Part shown: positions 34,258 to 43,217 of the stretch, piece by piece
How positions within the stretch are numbered: the first letter of the stretch is position 1
Layout: each line of letters begins with the position of its first letter
NCBI RefSeq assembly: GCF_012641365.1
Contig: NZ_JABAIM010000001.1
Coordinates: forward strand, 1,426,001-1,490,000
Length of the DNA stretch: 64,000 nt
Reading direction: 5' to 3'
DNA from: Leeia aquatica
Lineage (GTDB): Bacteria > Pseudomonadota > Gammaproteobacteria > Burkholderiales > Leeiaceae
Program-made: the position numbers and the translations under genes
The notes under the pieces: generated by a model
The model's database searches: none
Told to the model about the DNA's origin: nothing
The model's input: the letters and a program-made list of their open reading frames with translations, nothing else

Positions 34258-35395
34258 TACCCATATTCTTCAGATGCTCAGCGATGTACTTAGCTGCATG
34301 ACCATCCCCAAACGGGTTGATTGCTTGCACCATGGAAGCGTAGGCAGCGTTGTCATCGATTAAGCGCTGGGCCTCATGAATAATTCTACCAGGGTCAGTC
34401 GTGACCAATCTTGCAGTTCCCGCCTCAATAGCCTCAGGCCGCTCACTTGTATCGCGGAGTACCAAAACGGGCTTGCCTAGTGCCGGGGCCTCTTCCTGGA
34501 TCCCACCACTATCAGTCATGATAAAAAGGCAATGCCTTAGTAACCATGCAAAGCACATGTAGTCTTGCGGTGGAATCAATGAGACATTATCTATTCCTGC
34601 CAACTTATCCTCTACAACATCCCGAACCTGAGGATTAAGGTGGACTGGGTATATGAAGCGAATATTTGGATTAGCACGAGCCAGTGCATCAATGCTAAAG
34701 CAAATATTACGTATACCATCACCAAAATTTTCCCTGCGGTGCGCTGTAATCAGGACATACGGGGTATTCTGCAGATCGAATTTGATCATGCTACTAAAGT
34801 GGTGGTTCAATCGCTCCTGCTCACTTGAACTTGACTCTAACCTTGTTATGGTGAACAGTAAGGCATCTATGACGGTATTTCCGGTCTTGTAAACTCGCTC
34901 TGGCACGACTCCTTCCGACTTCAGATTCGCGCATGCTGCCATAGTCGGTGCAAAGTGATACTCAGCAGAAAGCGCCACGCACTTCCGGTTATACTCCTCT
35001 GGAAATGGCGAGCAAAGATTCCCGGTCCTAAGACCTGCTTCAACGTGCCCCACGGTGATTCCGCGGTAGAAAGCAGCCATTGCTCCTACCATAGCTGATG
35101 TCGTATCACCATGAACTAGTACAATATCCGGGCATGCAGAAGCAAAATATGAGTCTAGCCCAGACAGGAGACGGCATGTTAACTGCGCCAATGACTGGCC
35201 TGGTCTCATAACATCGAGCTCAACATCCGCTTCAATATTAAAAACCGATAACGCATCCTTCAGCATCGTAGTGTGCTGTCCTGTGCTACAAAGGCATACA
35301 TCAAAAACATCAGGATACGCACGCAAAGCATGCACGACCGGCGCCATTTTTATAGCCTCCGGTCGCGTACCGATAACAATGCAAATTTTTTTCAA
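34244..35395 (-). CDS. wecB: UDP-N-acetylglucosamine 2-epimerase (non-hydrolysing)
   Basis: A 383-residue WecB/MnaA family enzyme that interconverts UDP-GlcNAc and UDP-ManNAc. It begins KICIVIGTRPEAIKMAPVVHAL and has HGDTTSAMVGAMAAFYRGITVGHVEAGLRTGN, ITAHRRENFG and MTDSGGIQEEAP. This is the canonical subfamily, unlike the paralogue at 22.3 kb. Start is TTG at 35395 with AGGG five bases upstream, since the upstream ATG is closed by a stop at once. No UDP-ManNAc dehydrogenase (WecC) is in the window. Confidence 0.9.
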   Translation of the reverse strand: MKKICIVIGTRPEAIKMAPVVHALRAYPDVFDVCLCSTGQHTTMLKDALSVFNIEADVELDVMRPGQSLAQLTCRLLSGLDSYFASACPDIVLVHGDTTSAMVGAMAAFYRGITVGHVEAGLRTGNLCSPFPEEYNRKCVALSAEYHFAPTMAACANLKSEGVVPERVYKTGNTVIDALLFTITRLESSSSEQERLNHHFSSMIKFDLQNTPYVLITAHRRENFGDGIRNICFSIDALARANPNIRFIYPVHLNPQVRDVVEDKLAGIDNVSLIPPQDYMCFAWLLRHCLFIMTDSGGIQEEAPALGKPVLVLRDTSERPEAIEAGTARLVTTDPGRIIHEAQRLIDDNAAYASMVQAINPFGDGHAAKYIAEHLKNMGNASE

Positions 35396-35407
35396 ATCAT
35401 CCCTACC

Positions 35408-36277
35408 TTAGATATGGATATTTCTTTTAGCCAATTTGTCTCTTAAAGACCGGCCCCAATTTCCAAGCGAAGGAAATCGGGCAGCCAGCTTCTTAAGAAA
35501 GCGCACGCGTGACACTCCAGGGCCAATAACCACAGCGGCAGGTAATGTCTCAAGCGTATCTTTGCACAGCAGGAATCCATTTGAAGTACAGTGCCGCAGT
35601 GCTTTATCAAACTTGAGCAGCGCCTCATCTCCCTGCGAAACAGCCTCTTTTGAAGTGCCTAGTTTGATCGCTAAAACAGGGTCACTACCCCATACCGACA
35701 TATCCGAAGTGGGGTGTGGGGGGACCATTGTACGGATGCCCAAATGCTTCTGGAGCATGAAAGAGAAATGCATATCCTCCCCAACCAAGCGCGATGATCC
35801 CAGCTCCGGAAGCTCACGCCAAAAGGCTCCCAGCCATTCACGGCGGAAAAACCACGCGTGACCAACAATATCCACCACTTCAGCCTGCTCATTTGGAGCA
35901 TCCCAGCCGAAGGATATAAAGGGGTGGTATCGTGTTGAGCTCAGGAAACGCAAACCTCGGGCCCCTAACAGTGCTGGCTCCTTTGCCATTTGCTGCAGGC
36001 AACTCTCAAAAAAACGGGGCGATGGAAATGTGTCATCATCAAGAATGCAGACATATTCAGTCTCTGCGTTTACTGCATATGCAAACCGAGACCACACACC
36101 CAGATTATGTGAATTATTTGCAACCATTACTTTTTCATGGAGACCGTCTAGGCATATAGCCTCTCCATTGTTCCATACCAACACCCTCTCTGCGGGTACG
36201 GTCTGCGACAAGACGCACTCTATCTGCTGCGGCAAGTGCTGCTGTCGCTTGAAGGCGTTCAAAACAACCGTAATCAT
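35408..36277 (-). CDS. family 2-type glycosyltransferase
   Basis: A 289-residue GT-A glycosyltransferase. N-terminal ITVVLNAFKRQQHLPQQIE, the metal-binding CILDDDTFPSPRFFE (DDD) around residues 77-91 and a later VGEDMHFSFML base-like region. Sugar specificity is unknown. It ends with a short basic C-terminal stretch (LRDKLAKRNIHI), which may associate with the membrane. RBS GGTGAG precedes the ATG. Confidence 0.82.
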   Translation of the reverse strand: MITVVLNAFKRQQHLPQQIECVLSQTVPAERVLVWNNGEAICLDGLHEKVMVANNSHNLGVWSRFAYAVNAETEYVCILDDDTFPSPRFFESCLQQMAKEPALLGARGLRFLSSTRYHPFISFGWDAPNEQAEVVDIVGHAWFFRREWLGAFWRELPELGSSRLVGEDMHFSFMLQKHLGIRTMVPPHPTSDMSVWGSDPVLAIKLGTSKEAVSQGDEALLKFDKALRHCTSNGFLLCKDTLETLPAAVVIGPGVSRVRFLKKLAARFPSLGNWGRSLRDKLAKRNIHI

Positions 36278-36281
36278 GTGC

Positions 36282-37121
36282 TCACCATTTAAGCTTATAT
36301 TCCGGGTGTCTTCGATAACACCAGGCTGAAAATTTTTCCCGCATTGTTTTTGGGGCGTTGAGTTTATGATAAGCGCGAGTCTTCATTGGCAATCCAATGC
36401 AGTCATTAAGCACCGTCCCAATGTCTATGAAGGTAAGGTCAGGCCGTACCAGCCGTAACTGATGTCCAAGTATATTAGAAAGTGATGATGCAGAAGACAG
36501 AATCAACGCTGACTCAGGCGCCTCTTTTAGCTCCGACAGTATAGAGTTTAACGTTGATAGGTAAGAGGAGAAAAAGTTGTCCGGCACCTGGACAATTCGC
36601 CCTCGACTTAAGTAGTTCTCAAGCTTGCACCTCCAGTTACACACGACCAGCACGTCTGAAAAGGCAGCAACCATGCGGGGGAAGAACTGCTCTCTTGCAC
36701 GGATGAAATTTGAATTCAGAAACAAGTCCGAAAACGTCATCTGGGATGTAAAGCCACCATTTAAGCGCAGCATAAACTCTCTGTCTAATACAGCACCATT
36801 ATGGTATGTCGGGATACCTTTGAAGTATGATAAATCACGAAATAGTGCTGATGACAGCAGGTCTCTCCGGATATCTTTACCACGCAGAGGATCAAAGCTT
36901 TTTTTGTCAAACTCAGGGAAATGATTCGAGAATCGATTTCCGCGAAACTCTGTTACCCCATCAGCTATAACCAATTTTCTATTTCGCAGAACTTCGATTT
37001 CACCATCACTAAACCTCACGAATGTGAATGGCTCACGCTTTAAGGCCATTTCTTCAAAACGGCTCAGATCACCCTCTCCCGTCGGAAATGAGTAATTGAC
37101 CTCATATTGCTCATTTTTCAT
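36282..37121 (-). CDS. GT-D-fold (DUF1792-like) glycosyltransferase
   Basis: A 279-residue protein with FVRFSDGEIEVLRN at residues 34-47. The D39-G40-E41 motif after a Phe-x-x-Val-Arg-Phe run is the signature of the GT-D fold family (DUF1792) first described in streptococcal adhesin glycosylation. The later NCKLENYL-like region and SALILSSASSLSNILGHQLRL fit this fold. Probably transfers a sugar in the locus. Overlaps the next upstream gene by 4 bases. Recognition rests on the motif, so moderate confidence. Confidence 0.65.
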   Translation of the reverse strand: MKNEQYEVNYSFPTGEGDLSRFEEMALKREPFTFVRFSDGEIEVLRNRKLVIADGVTEFRGNRFSNHFPEFDKKSFDPLRGKDIRRDLLSSALFRDLSYFKGIPTYHNGAVLDREFMLRLNGGFTSQMTFSDLFLNSNFIRAREQFFPRMVAAFSDVLVVCNWRCKLENYLSRGRIVQVPDNFFSSYLSTLNSILSELKEAPESALILSSASSLSNILGHQLRLVRPDLTFIDIGTVLNDCIGLPMKTRAYHKLNAPKTMREKFSAWCYRRHPEYKLKW

Positions 37122-38689
37122 GCCAATCCACCTTCGGGAAAGAGCATTCTCCCATTTGAAACGGCCAGGAAATCAAGTGCCATCTTGTCTGCCCACGCAC
37201 AAACATCTACAAGGGCGACATCGGCATGAGTGAGTATCGAGTGAATTCCCTTTGCAGTACCTGCAACTGCCTTTAGATTAAACACACCTCCACCTCTGGC
37301 CATGCAGAGGTCAGGAAAGTCAGCATACACTTTCCCAGAGCCTTTCCCATTTAATGAAATGTAATCCGGGTTCCGCCACGCTATATACTTTATGAGCGCA
37401 CCGAGGTAGAACCAGTCAGTGCATGCCATGTAGCACTCTACCGAGGGCAGCACAAGAACAGGACTTGTCTCTCCCAAGCACTCCTTAATCTCTTCTAGAG
37501 CATCTAAAATGCGGTCTCTCGGAGCGTATGGCCTTGCAGATACATCTGCTTCCTCTGGTTTTCCTTGCTGGTATGGCCCAAGGAAAACAACTTTCGCGAT
37601 CGGCAGCGGGGAGCGCTCGAGTACGCTAAGTCTCTCAGCACTTTCGCCCTCCAGTACCAGCAAAACCAGCGGTTGAGGGTTGATGAAGCACCCAAGGTGC
37701 TCATCAATGATAAAATCATCATGAGATAAAAATCGTGTTTTCTCACGCAAGTTCTTGCCAAGAATGAAGAATTTTAATAGTGCGTGAATGTTCAACGCCA
37801 TATAGGGTGGAAACACCCTTCGCTTATTCATCAGATCAGGTGTGCATGAGACCTCTGCTGAGAGCATGGGCCTCTCCATGAAGCGCTGTAGTGGTCTGAC
37901 CGCTCTACGCACAAGCCTATTGGGTAGGCTATTTGCTTTTGTTCGAACTTGAATAGCCCTCAGGATTTTAAGCAGCTTTGAATGAACACGTTGTCCTATT
38001 GGATGAGTGATTGCGTTTTCATATTGGGTTTTAATACGTGCAAGAGGCCACCCTTTTTCGCAGAACTGCTCTAAATAAGGGTTCGCGCCGGAAAGGCTGT
38101 CCAGAACAAAGCGATCAAACTCTGCAAACAGCAATGCATCTCTCCAAGGCGCGGTAATCCACATGTCGGCATACCCCTCATCCACCTCAGAGAAATGTGA
38201 CATATAAATGTAATCGTGAGGCAATGCTGAATCAAATACCAATCTGTTGACTTGACTGCTCCCAGTCTGGCCCAAGTCCCAGCGGGTAATTAGAACCTGC
38301 CCCGTTGCGCCCGACAGGGCATTCAGCAATTGTACTGCTTTCGCGCGAGACCGCGCATTCCCAAGGACGGACTGGATAGATACGTTTTTCCATGTAGAGT
38401 TAAGCCTGTCCAAGCCCTTCTCGAACCGATCAGGCGGAACTATCTTGTGCATGAACTCGGCGTACATTACAGGCTGACGCTCATGGAGTACAGCGGCTGG
38501 TGCATAGACGAAATTCACCAAATCGGCCAACTCTGGGTTCCAACTATGAGTAGCAATGTGCTTTATCTTGCAGTCTGCAGGTAATTTTCGTTGCAGCTCA
38601 ATATAGCCGCTCCAGAACGGTCGCATGTCTGTGGATTGAGACCTGCATACATGCCCTGATAACACAAGGGTAATTTCATTATCAGGCAT
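37118..38689 (-). CDS. unidentified 523-residue protein of polysaccharide locus
   Basis: I do not recognise this protein. It opens with a strand-rich ITLVLSGHVCRSQSTDMRPFWSGYIELQRKLP stretch and has an acidic region LITRWDLGQTG around residues 133-143. It has neither a signal peptide nor transmembrane segments. It lies between a GT-D-like and a GT4 gene, overlapping both (4 and 8 bases), and has a good GGAG ribosome-binding site. The size could accommodate two domains (about 1-230 and 330-523). A glycosyltransferase or sugar-modifying role is only a guess from context. Confidence 0.6.
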   Translation of the reverse strand: MPDNEITLVLSGHVCRSQSTDMRPFWSGYIELQRKLPADCKIKHIATHSWNPELADLVNFVYAPAAVLHERQPVMYAEFMHKIVPPDRFEKGLDRLNSTWKNVSIQSVLGNARSRAKAVQLLNALSGATGQVLITRWDLGQTGSSQVNRLVFDSALPHDYIYMSHFSEVDEGYADMWITAPWRDALLFAEFDRFVLDSLSGANPYLEQFCEKGWPLARIKTQYENAITHPIGQRVHSKLLKILRAIQVRTKANSLPNRLVRRAVRPLQRFMERPMLSAEVSCTPDLMNKRRVFPPYMALNIHALLKFFILGKNLREKTRFLSHDDFIIDEHLGCFINPQPLVLLVLEGESAERLSVLERSPLPIAKVVFLGPYQQGKPEEADVSARPYAPRDRILDALEEIKECLGETSPVLVLPSVECYMACTDWFYLGALIKYIAWRNPDYISLNGKGSGKVYADFPDLCMARGGGVFNLKAVAGTAKGIHSILTHADVALVDVCAWADKMALDFLAVSNGRMLFPEGGLA

Positions 38690-39938
38690 CAGCGCACTCC
38701 AGCATTTGCTTGAACTGAACTGATATGTCTAAACTGGCAGAAGTGTGCCCTGCTTTAGCTTCTCCGTTTGCCAAAGCGGTCAAGCAGCACCGCAGTGCCA
38801 CTTTGATTGCATTCCGTTGATCTGCCCTAGCAGTAAACCCTCCATTAGACTCTAACAAAGCACTCAATTCATCATTGATTAGTAGCCCGAGTGTTGGTAG
38901 TCCAAGATTCAGATAATCGTATGTCTTATACGGGATGGTCTCCATACTGCGCTCATCAGTATGCTGGACCAAGAGCAGGCATGATGCGCCTCTAGCCCGT
39001 TGCAAGGCCTCTTCTCGCTCCAGCGCATCAAGCATCAGAAAATCCGTACGGGAAAGGTATGACGGCAATGTCTGGCAATATACTGCCCCAAGGTTGACTA
39101 CCCTGACAGCGTCTGCCAACTTGAAGCCCTCACTACGAAGCATGTCTAGGGCTTCAAAAAAAAGATCGAGGTTTCTTGTTCCATACAAAGTCCCGAGGTG
39201 CATAAATTCAAATGTGGCCCCTTCGGTATATGGATGAAGTGATGCGGAAGGGCCAAATGACCATGCCCCAGGATAAATAGCATGAACTTTCTCAGCATAG
39301 TGGGGGTTACGCTCACACGCTGACTGGGCCGCCTTCTTTGTGACGTAAATCACTTTCATAGCACGCTTCAGCAGCCATGCTTCAATTCTTGCTGAAATGC
39401 CGCTAGTTCGCTTTGAGCGGTTCATCATGACACCAACCAAGGGGTCCTGGAATTCACAAAAAAGCCGGCCTCTTGAAACAGATGTGATCACCCCACCTAC
39501 GATATGTGCGGCTGTAGGTCCGCCTGTACTGAATACATCAACGATGCGATATCGGGCTTTTAGCCATATTGCGACAGGAATCGCTGTCAACAACCACGAC
39601 CAACGCCCTGCACTCACCGTTTTGGTAATTTTGCGCAAGACATAATCAATCATGCCACCGAAGAGAAAGGCGAATGGCATCAGTAGAAACAGCGCTAGTG
39701 GTACTTTTTCACCACCAAGTTTCAGCTCTTTAATTTCTTCTTTGTAATCACACCATGACAATGACGGCACCCTTATGTAGTGCACAAACGCATTACTCGA
39801 AGTATGGCTACCCATACCAGTCAGCACGATCACTTTTCGCCCCATAGATTCCAAGACGCGTATCTTGTCATCAGCCCACTCAGCAGGGCAGTTACCTCGT
39901 ATATTGGTAAAGTAGCTAATCATCAATAGGGGGGGCAT
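38682..39938 (-). CDS. glycosyltransferase (GT4-like)
   Basis: A 418-residue GT-B-type protein. N-terminal LLMISYFTNIRGNCPAEWADDKIR and GRKVIVLTG, a hydrophobic segment around residues 85-102, and a C-terminal half with FEFMHLGTLYGTRNLDLFFEAL and IPYKTYDYLNLGLPTLGL, which correspond to donor-binding elements. ATG at 39938 with AAGG 8 bases upstream was chosen; a GTG three codons earlier is possible. Donor and acceptor are unknown. Confidence 0.8.
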   Translation of the reverse strand: MPPLLMISYFTNIRGNCPAEWADDKIRVLESMGRKVIVLTGMGSHTSSNAFVHYIRVPSLSWCDYKEEIKELKLGGEKVPLALFLLMPFAFLFGGMIDYVLRKITKTVSAGRWSWLLTAIPVAIWLKARYRIVDVFSTGGPTAAHIVGGVITSVSRGRLFCEFQDPLVGVMMNRSKRTSGISARIEAWLLKRAMKVIYVTKKAAQSACERNPHYAEKVHAIYPGAWSFGPSASLHPYTEGATFEFMHLGTLYGTRNLDLFFEALDMLRSEGFKLADAVRVVNLGAVYCQTLPSYLSRTDFLMLDALEREEALQRARGASCLLLVQHTDERSMETIPYKTYDYLNLGLPTLGLLINDELSALLESNGGFTARADQRNAIKVALRCCLTALANGEAKAGHTSASLDISVQFKQMLECADA

Positions 39939-39989
39939 TCTTAACACCTTGTATGTAAGTCAATGCATGAGCTTTCTATTACCATGGCA

Positions 39990-41138
39990 TTACTCACACT
40001 TTGCTGACTCTATCGCACGCTTGAGTGTATCAACCACACGTATCTGGTCATCCTCCCCCAGCCCAATCCAGAGAGGAAGCCGAATAATCCGCTCCGAGAG
40101 TTGATCCGTATTTAATAGTTGGCCATGGGCTCGGCCAAAATGCTGCCCGGCAGGAGAGGAGTGTAATGGTACATAGTGAAATAGCGCATGCACGCCACGC
40201 TGCTTCATGAATGATAGCACCTTGCTTCGGTCGACCCCCTTTTCAAGCAGAACGTAAAATATGTGTGCATTATGTTCGCAACCAACCGGTACTATTGGAC
40301 GCCTGATGAGCCCATCACTCTCCAAGCTCTCCGCCAGCATATTATACCGAGACCAGATTTCTCGTCGCATCTCGGTTATTTTTACAGCGCTCTGCAGTTG
40401 CGCTAAAAGAAATGCCGCGATGATTTCACCAGGTAAAAATGATGACCCAACACTCTGCCAGGTATATTTATCCACCTCACCCCTAAAAAAGCGACTCCGA
40501 TCTGTGCCTTTCTCGCGGATGATTTCTGCTTTCAGGGAGTATTCTGGGTCATTTACTAGCAACGCCCCGCCTTCACCACTTATTACATTTTTTGTCTCGT
40601 GAAAGCTAAACGCACCAAAGTCCCCAACACTCCCCAAAGGCATGCCTTTATAGTAGGCCATTACACCTTGCGCTGCATCCTCTACTACCTTAACTGCATG
40701 CTTACTGGCCACAGCCAAAATAGCACTCATTTCACATGCCACTCCGGCATAATGCACCGGAACGATGGCCTTAGTACGGTTTGTTATGGCTGACTCTATT
40801 TGCAGCTCGTCAATATTCAGTGTATCGCTCCGAATATCAACAAACACAGGCACGCCGCCACGTAGTACAAATGCATTTGCGGTCGACACAAAAGTGTACG
40901 ACGGCATAATGATCTCATCACCAGGTTGTATGTCAATTAACAATGCAGCCATTTCCAACGCTGCAGTACATGAGTGGGTAAGCAATGCAGTTCTGGCACC
41001 CGCCTCTGACTCTATCCAGCGATGGCACTCCTTCGTAAACCATCCATCACCGGCCAACATATTACGCTTTTTGGCGTCATCAATAAATGAAAATTCCGCA
41101 CCTGTCATATAAGGGCGATTAAATGGTATTAAATCCAT
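39990..41138 (-). CDS. wecE: dTDP-4-amino-4,6-dideoxygalactose transaminase WecE-like
   Basis: A 382-residue PLP-dependent DegT/DnrJ/EryC1-family aminotransferase that closely follows the WecE pattern: LIPFNRPYMTGAE at the start, SCTAALEMAALLIDIQPGDEIIMPSYTFVSTANAFVLRGG, VEDAAQGVMAYYKG and SFHETKN, where the Lys binds PLP. It should aminate dTDP-4-keto-6-deoxy-glucose (or a related sugar) to the 4-amino-4,6-dideoxygalactose. RmlA and RmlB, which would supply that substrate, are not in this window. ATG at 41138 was chosen over a GTG 12 bases earlier. Confidence 0.88.
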   Translation of the reverse strand: MDLIPFNRPYMTGAEFSFIDDAKKRNMLAGDGWFTKECHRWIESEAGARTALLTHSCTAALEMAALLIDIQPGDEIIMPSYTFVSTANAFVLRGGVPVFVDIRSDTLNIDELQIESAITNRTKAIVPVHYAGVACEMSAILAVASKHAVKVVEDAAQGVMAYYKGMPLGSVGDFGAFSFHETKNVISGEGGALLVNDPEYSLKAEIIREKGTDRSRFFRGEVDKYTWQSVGSSFLPGEIIAAFLLAQLQSAVKITEMRREIWSRYNMLAESLESDGLIRRPIVPVGCEHNAHIFYVLLEKGVDRSKVLSFMKQRGVHALFHYVPLHSSPAGQHFGRAHGQLLNTDQLSERIIRLPLWIGLGEDDQIRVVDTLKRAIESAKCE

Positions 41139-41156
41139 ATCACAAAGCACTCTTAT

Positions 41157-42371
41157 TCATTGAGACAAAAACCTTTTATCCTCGACCTCTTTCCAAGCAC
41201 CGCCAACACTGGCCGCGAGTAGAAACCCTATGAGATGCTCTATAGAAAAAAGGTATGCATCAAATCCATTATGAAAAAGCCCAACTGTCGTAAAATATAT
41301 AACAATTGCACGCCCATGGTTATTTAGCTTTTTAAAAAATCTAAAGAGAAATACCATCCAACAGCCTGTCACCAATACACCAAAATTTATTATGCTATTT
41401 AGTAACCAGCTGTGCGGCCGCACCATCCCACCCCCCTCAAGCACGATATTGGCACCAAAAGCACGCTCCCCAGTTAGCAGCAGCCAAGGCTTTTGTTGGA
41501 TGGTATCCATATAGCTCTTTATGTAAGTCAGCCGCCCCCCTGGGTCACCCAAAAAATCAGGCCTCCCTGAGAAAGAGGCAGCCACCAGCGCCATGACTGC
41601 CACAACCAGAATCGCCGCCAATAAAAGCCTCAAAGACCTCTTATCAAAGGCAAATACAAAAACTAAAGATAAAGCCAATGCAACCAATGCAGCCCGCGAA
41701 CTCGCCAAGGACAGTGCCACCAGCAACAGGCCCATCCAGATAAAGTCAGCCACTCTTTTTTCATGCCTCGCAAGAATGCACAGGAGCGCAACTCCACAGA
41801 GGTATGAGTACGCTATTCGATCCCTCGCAAAACCCCTGAATGATTCACCACGGAATAAGCCATTGTTACTTGTTACATCCATTAAGTAATGAAACTTACC
41901 TGGCAAAAGCCCCATCCATTCAACGAGAAATAATGAGGCAAGGAAAACGATAGGTAAAATCAGGTAGCATACCAGATACTTGCAACCCTCACCCAAACTT
42001 AATTCCGGAGGATTATGATCAATAAAAAACACGAAAAAACAAGCCGCAATTATGGCAGGGCTTAAAGTACCGGTGCTTAGCTGCAAGACCAGCGCCATAA
42101 TGGCCCCGGCAAATGGCACGGACAACATACTTAGCCTTTTACCTGAATCCCAATTTGCATTTCTTAGCAGCAAAAAGGCGATTGCAGGATATAAGAAGCG
42201 GGGGCCCCATGTCTCAAGGGTGTAACTTAACGTATATCCTTCGCTCCCCAATGGCATAGTGGCCGACTCTAAAAATCCCGCCAGCTGCATCAGTATAAAA
42301 AAAATTGTTAAAAGGTTTACGGCCCCTAAATTTTCGATTTCTTTATAAAGTACTTTAATTTTCTCAACCAC
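41157..42371 (-). CDS. O-antigen polymerase/ligase-like membrane protein
   Basis: A 404-residue polytopic membrane protein with roughly 10-12 hydrophobic segments. The Wzy_C-type features are GGRLTYIKSYMDTIQQKPWLLLTG and the following RPHSWLLNSIINFGVLVTG, resembling the H-(x)-NxxL pattern of O-antigen ligases and Wzy polymerases. It could be the Wzy polymerase, a WaaL-like ligase or an oligosaccharyltransferase of the PglL type; the sequence does not decide. The GTG at 42371 has AGGG about 8 bases upstream; a GTG at 42380 lies too close to it. It is the first gene of the locus on the minus strand. Confidence 0.75.
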   Translation of the reverse strand: MVEKIKVLYKEIENLGAVNLLTIFFILMQLAGFLESATMPLGSEGYTLSYTLETWGPRFLYPAIAFLLLRNANWDSGKRLSMLSVPFAGAIMALVLQLSTGTLSPAIIAACFFVFFIDHNPPELSLGEGCKYLVCYLILPIVFLASLFLVEWMGLLPGKFHYLMDVTSNNGLFRGESFRGFARDRIAYSYLCGVALLCILARHEKRVADFIWMGLLLVALSLASSRAALVALALSLVFVFAFDKRSLRLLLAAILVVAVMALVAASFSGRPDFLGDPGGRLTYIKSYMDTIQQKPWLLLTGERAFGANIVLEGGGMVRPHSWLLNSIINFGVLVTGCWMVFLFRFFKKLNNHGRAIVIYFTTVGLFHNGFDAYLFSIEHLIGFLLAASVGGAWKEVEDKRFLSQ

Positions 42372-43195
42372 GTACAACACCCTAAAAACTCATTTCTTTG
42401 ACTTTACAAGCAGGCCACAAAGCAACCTTCGTGGGCGCTGGCGCAACCCTTTTTTGGCCTCACTATAATCTTGTTAGGCTGTTGAACGCAGTCGTAGCGT
42501 TGTGACTAGGGCGAGGCTTTAAATGTCAGCTGTGTGCAGTGTCTCCACCATAAATCTTCATTGTTGGGTCCTGCTTGAGCTTTGTGCCTTCCACAACCTC
42601 CATGGTGGTCCAACAGGGCACTTCATGTTTGTAAGCGTAAATTGTAGTCCATAACGGCATGTTCTAGCGAGGCTCCTCGGTAGCTCCAGCGAAATCCACG
42701 TCTCAGGCTGTTGTGCTACGCGACCTAGGCCAGATGGGGTGACCATGGGCTAAGCATGACTTTCTTAGTGTGACATAGAGGAAAGGCGCGTCGAGATCAG
42801 CCTGAACCACTAGCGGGTATCAGCACACATCATTTATTTGCAGGGTTGGATTACACACTTAGAGTACGCAGCACCCTCTGCCTCGAAGATCTTGCGGTAG
42901 GAGACATTACTCGTATTCACGGGCTAATACCGAGGTCGTTGACAGTGGGGCACACTCAAAGCCCTAGCAACTTCCCCGACGCATAGCCTGTAGCCCTGGC
43001 TTGCCAAGAAACAGTCGCACAAGGGGTAGCTCAGCCCCAAACTTCGGATGCTGGCAGCCTGTTGCCAGTACTACGCGACCCAAGGTGCCCGTCGTTTGGG
43101 ATCAGCCTTGCAAACAGCCCCGCCCCCTGAGCCCAGCTGCAAGTAGATTGCACCGCTAAACTTACATGCGCAACAGCGCCCGTCCAGGATTCAGC
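42372..43195. other. gene-free region, possibly decayed, between polysaccharide locus and nuoB paralogue
   Basis: Over 800 bases with no convincing gene on either strand. The longest open stretches are about 60 codons (42558-42746, minus) and a 44-codon minus-strand frame at 42526-42660, neither resembling a known family. Base composition is mixed and unlike both neighbours, as in decayed sequence. The promoter of the polysaccharide locus should lie just upstream of 42371, but no JUMPstart/ops element (GGCGGTAG) or clear -35/-10 pair was found. A TATAAT at 42464-42469 (+ strand) has no -35. The 12-mer GGGGTAGCTCAG at 43023-43034 also occurs in the tRNA-Ala gene. Confidence 0.6.
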
Positions 43196-43217
43196 AGGAG
43201 GCAGGATAGAGCCTCCT
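43196..43217 (-). terminator. hairpin after nuoB paralogue
   Basis: AGGAGGC and GCCTCCT form a perfect 7-bp stem with an 8-base loop starting 4 bases after the stop codon. There is no T-run, so it may be a transcript-end hairpin rather than a classical terminator. Confidence 0.45.

Noticed and set aside
42464-42469. TATAAT box in the gene-free region
   Set aside because: No -35 partner and no gene downstream on the plus strand.
42558-42746. Frame of 62 codons on the minus strand in the gene-free region
   Set aside because: No homology can be recognised and no ribosome-binding site is seen; treated as chance or remnant.
43023-43034. 12-base match to tRNA-Ala as an attachment site
   Set aside because: The match covers the common 5' D-arm part rather than the 3' end used by integrases, and it does not extend beyond 12 bases; kept only as a weak hint under the tRNA finding.
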